Shown here: in pieces, positions 63,273 through 64,000 of the stretch
Layout of the letters: the number at the start of each line of letters is the position of its first letter
Numbering within the stretch: the stretch's first letter is position 1
Origin: Symbioplanes lichenis
GTDB taxonomy: Bacteria > Actinomycetota > Actinomycetes > Mycobacteriales > Micromonosporaceae
NCBI RefSeq assembly: GCF_030709675.1
Contig: NZ_JAUZQD010000001.1
Span: 558,001-622,000, forward strand
Length of the DNA stretch: 64,000 bases
Direction: 5' to 3'
Notes under the pieces: model-generated
Seen by the model: the letters and a program-made list of their open reading frames with translations, nothing else
The model's database searches: none
What the model was told of the DNA's origin: nothing
Made by a program: the position numbers and the translations under genes

Positions 63273-63587
63273 GTGGATCAAGACGGCCCCGAGGCACCCT
63301 TCTCGGCGACCACGACGGTGGCGGACGGACACCTCACCGTGGTGGTGACGGGCGAGGTCGACATGTCGACCGCCGACGCCATGTTCCAGGCTGCCACCGG
63401 CGACCGCCCGGGGGCCGTGACGCTCGACCTGCGCGGCGTCACCTTCTTCGACTCGGCCGCGATCCATGCGCTGATCCGGCTGGCCGAGCGCTACCCGGGC
63501 GCGCTGACCGTGGTCCCCTCCCCCCAGGTCCGCCGGGTGCTCGACATCTCCGGCCTGAGCACCCAGCCCTGGCTCACGACCGGCTGA
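63273..63587 (+). CDS. STAS-domain anti-anti-sigma factor
   Basis: This 104-residue protein has a STAS fold: VVVTGEVDMSTADAMF, VTLDLRGVTFFDSAAIHALI with the phosphorylatable Ser (DSAA), and VLDISGL. It is of SpoIIAA/RsbV type and would bind an anti-sigma kinase when dephosphorylated. The adjacent opposing gene encodes a phosphatase/kinase fusion, so partner switching is likely. Its 3' end overlaps that gene by 14 bp. Confidence 0.92.
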   Translation: MDQDGPEAPFSATTTVADGHLTVVVTGEVDMSTADAMFQAATGDRPGAVTLDLRGVTFFDSAAIHALIRLAERYPGALTVVPSPQVRRVLDISGLSTQPWLTTG

Positions 63588-64000
63588 GCCGGCGCCGCAG
63601 GGTCACCGCCGTGCCGTGCTCGGAGCGGACGACCTCCAGCTCGGACAGCGCCCCGATCAGCGCCAGCCCGCGGCCCCGGAAGCCCGGCCCGCTCGCCGGC
63701 CGCCAGCTGCCCGTGTCGCGTACGGTCGCCGTCACCTCGTCCTCGTGGAGCGACACCTCGACGGTGATCATCGGCTCGGCCGGGGCGATGGGGTGCTCGA
63801 TGGCGTTGGCCGCGGCCTCGGAGACCGCCACCATCAGGTCGAAGATGTCGTTCTCGGGGACGCCGGCCGCGGTCAGGAAGTCCTCCAGCCGGCGCCGCAG
63901 CACGCTCAGCCGGGTCGGGTCCGCGGGCAGTCGCAGCAGGAACTCGCGCGGCTCGGTGGCCTGCAGCGCCAGCAGGGCGATGTCGTCGCGCCGGGGCCGC
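63574..64000 (-). CDS. SpoIIE/PP2C phosphatase fused to RsbW-like ATPase (N-terminus cut)
   Basis: The frame runs off the right edge. It begins RRDDIALLALQ, the C-terminal end of a SpoIIE/PP2C domain, and continues through LEDFLTAAGVPENDIFDLMVAVSEAAANAIEH (the HATPase N-box) and [22 protein letters not shown] (G boxes). The ATPase part resembles RsbW/SpoIIAB anti-sigma factors. The fusion is a typical actinobacterial partner-switch module. The missing 5' part probably carries a sensor domain and the phosphatase core. Confidence 0.85.
   Translation of the reverse strand, partial: RPRRDDIALLALQATEPREFLLRLPADPTRLSVLRRRLEDFLTAAGVPENDIFDLMVAVSEAAANAIEHPIAPAEPMITVEVSLHEDEVTATVRDTGSWRPASGPGFRGRGLALIGALSELEVVRSEHGTAVTLRRRLSRS

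Overview
The window is very GC-rich. It has densely packed genes, many GTG starts, 4-base ATGA/GTGA gene overlaps and many probably leaderless genes. Together with the clgR-pspA-pspM cluster, the F420-type oxidoreductase, UdgX, Lhr, the class F sortase with a DUF4397 protein, a SpoIIE-type phosphatase and the Spo0M-like protein, this points to a filamentous actinobacterium. My best guess is Micromonosporaceae (Actinoplanes-like); that family assignment is inference from gene content and order, not from a database search. Nearly everything is chromosomal core or near-core. I see no insertion sequence, prophage, CRISPR array, rRNA or tRNA gene, and no biosynthetic cluster.

Layout. (a) 1-12 kb: the end of a DUF3046 gene (normally next to recA/recX), the uracil-DNA crosslinking glycosylase UdgX, a MocR regulator divergent from a flavin-reductase-like/acetyltransferase fusion, DoxX, a Spo0M-like protein, a translationally coupled pair of CNNM/CorC-type membrane proteins, a secreted M28 aminopeptidase, a Ser/Thr kinase, and a coupled DUF4397 surface protein plus class F sortase. 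(b) 12-23 kb: the Lhr repair helicase and Nei2 glycosylase with small enzymes (GNAT, F420 oxidoreductase, SAM hydrolase) and three regulators/enzymes (MarR, AraC, SDR). (c) 23-31 kb: the envelope-stress block pspM-pspA-clgR, then cinA, pgsA, rimO and ftsK, in the same order as in mycobacteria but with a minisatellite between clgR and pspA. (d) 31-46.5 kb: YbjN, DUF2784, a secreted S1 protease, RNase J-dapA, YcaQ-type glycosylase, GNATs, a HigBA-like toxin-antitoxin pair, then dapB-PAP2-M16 peptidase-pnp-rpsO-ribF on the minus strand. (e) 46.6-49.9 kb: a plus-strand hybrid histidine kinase and response regulator inserted between ribF and truB. (f) 50-61 kb: truB-MATE-small protein-DHH phosphoesterase-rbfA-DUF503-TRM11-like methylase-infB-ylxR-nusA-rimP, the classic translation/RNA-metabolism cluster read leftwards. 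(g) 61-64 kb: a lipoprotein/DUF4439 pair, methionine aminopeptidase, and a STAS anti-anti-sigma factor facing a truncated SpoIIE/RsbW-type protein.

Themes. RNA and translation functions (RNase J, PNPase, S15, IF-2, NusA, RimP, RbfA, TruB, RimO) share the window with lysine/cell-wall precursor genes (dapA, dapB) and DNA repair (UdgX, Lhr, Nei2, YcaQ). The least explained items are the regulatory DNA (several palindromes and a 19-bp-spacer promoter), two families of tandem repeats, a 29-residue conserved-looking small protein, the low-complexity tail of the hybrid kinase, and the DUF4397/sortase pair without an obvious sorting signal. No clearly new defence or metabolic system was found; the toxin-antitoxin pair and the DUF4397/sortase pair are the closest candidates.
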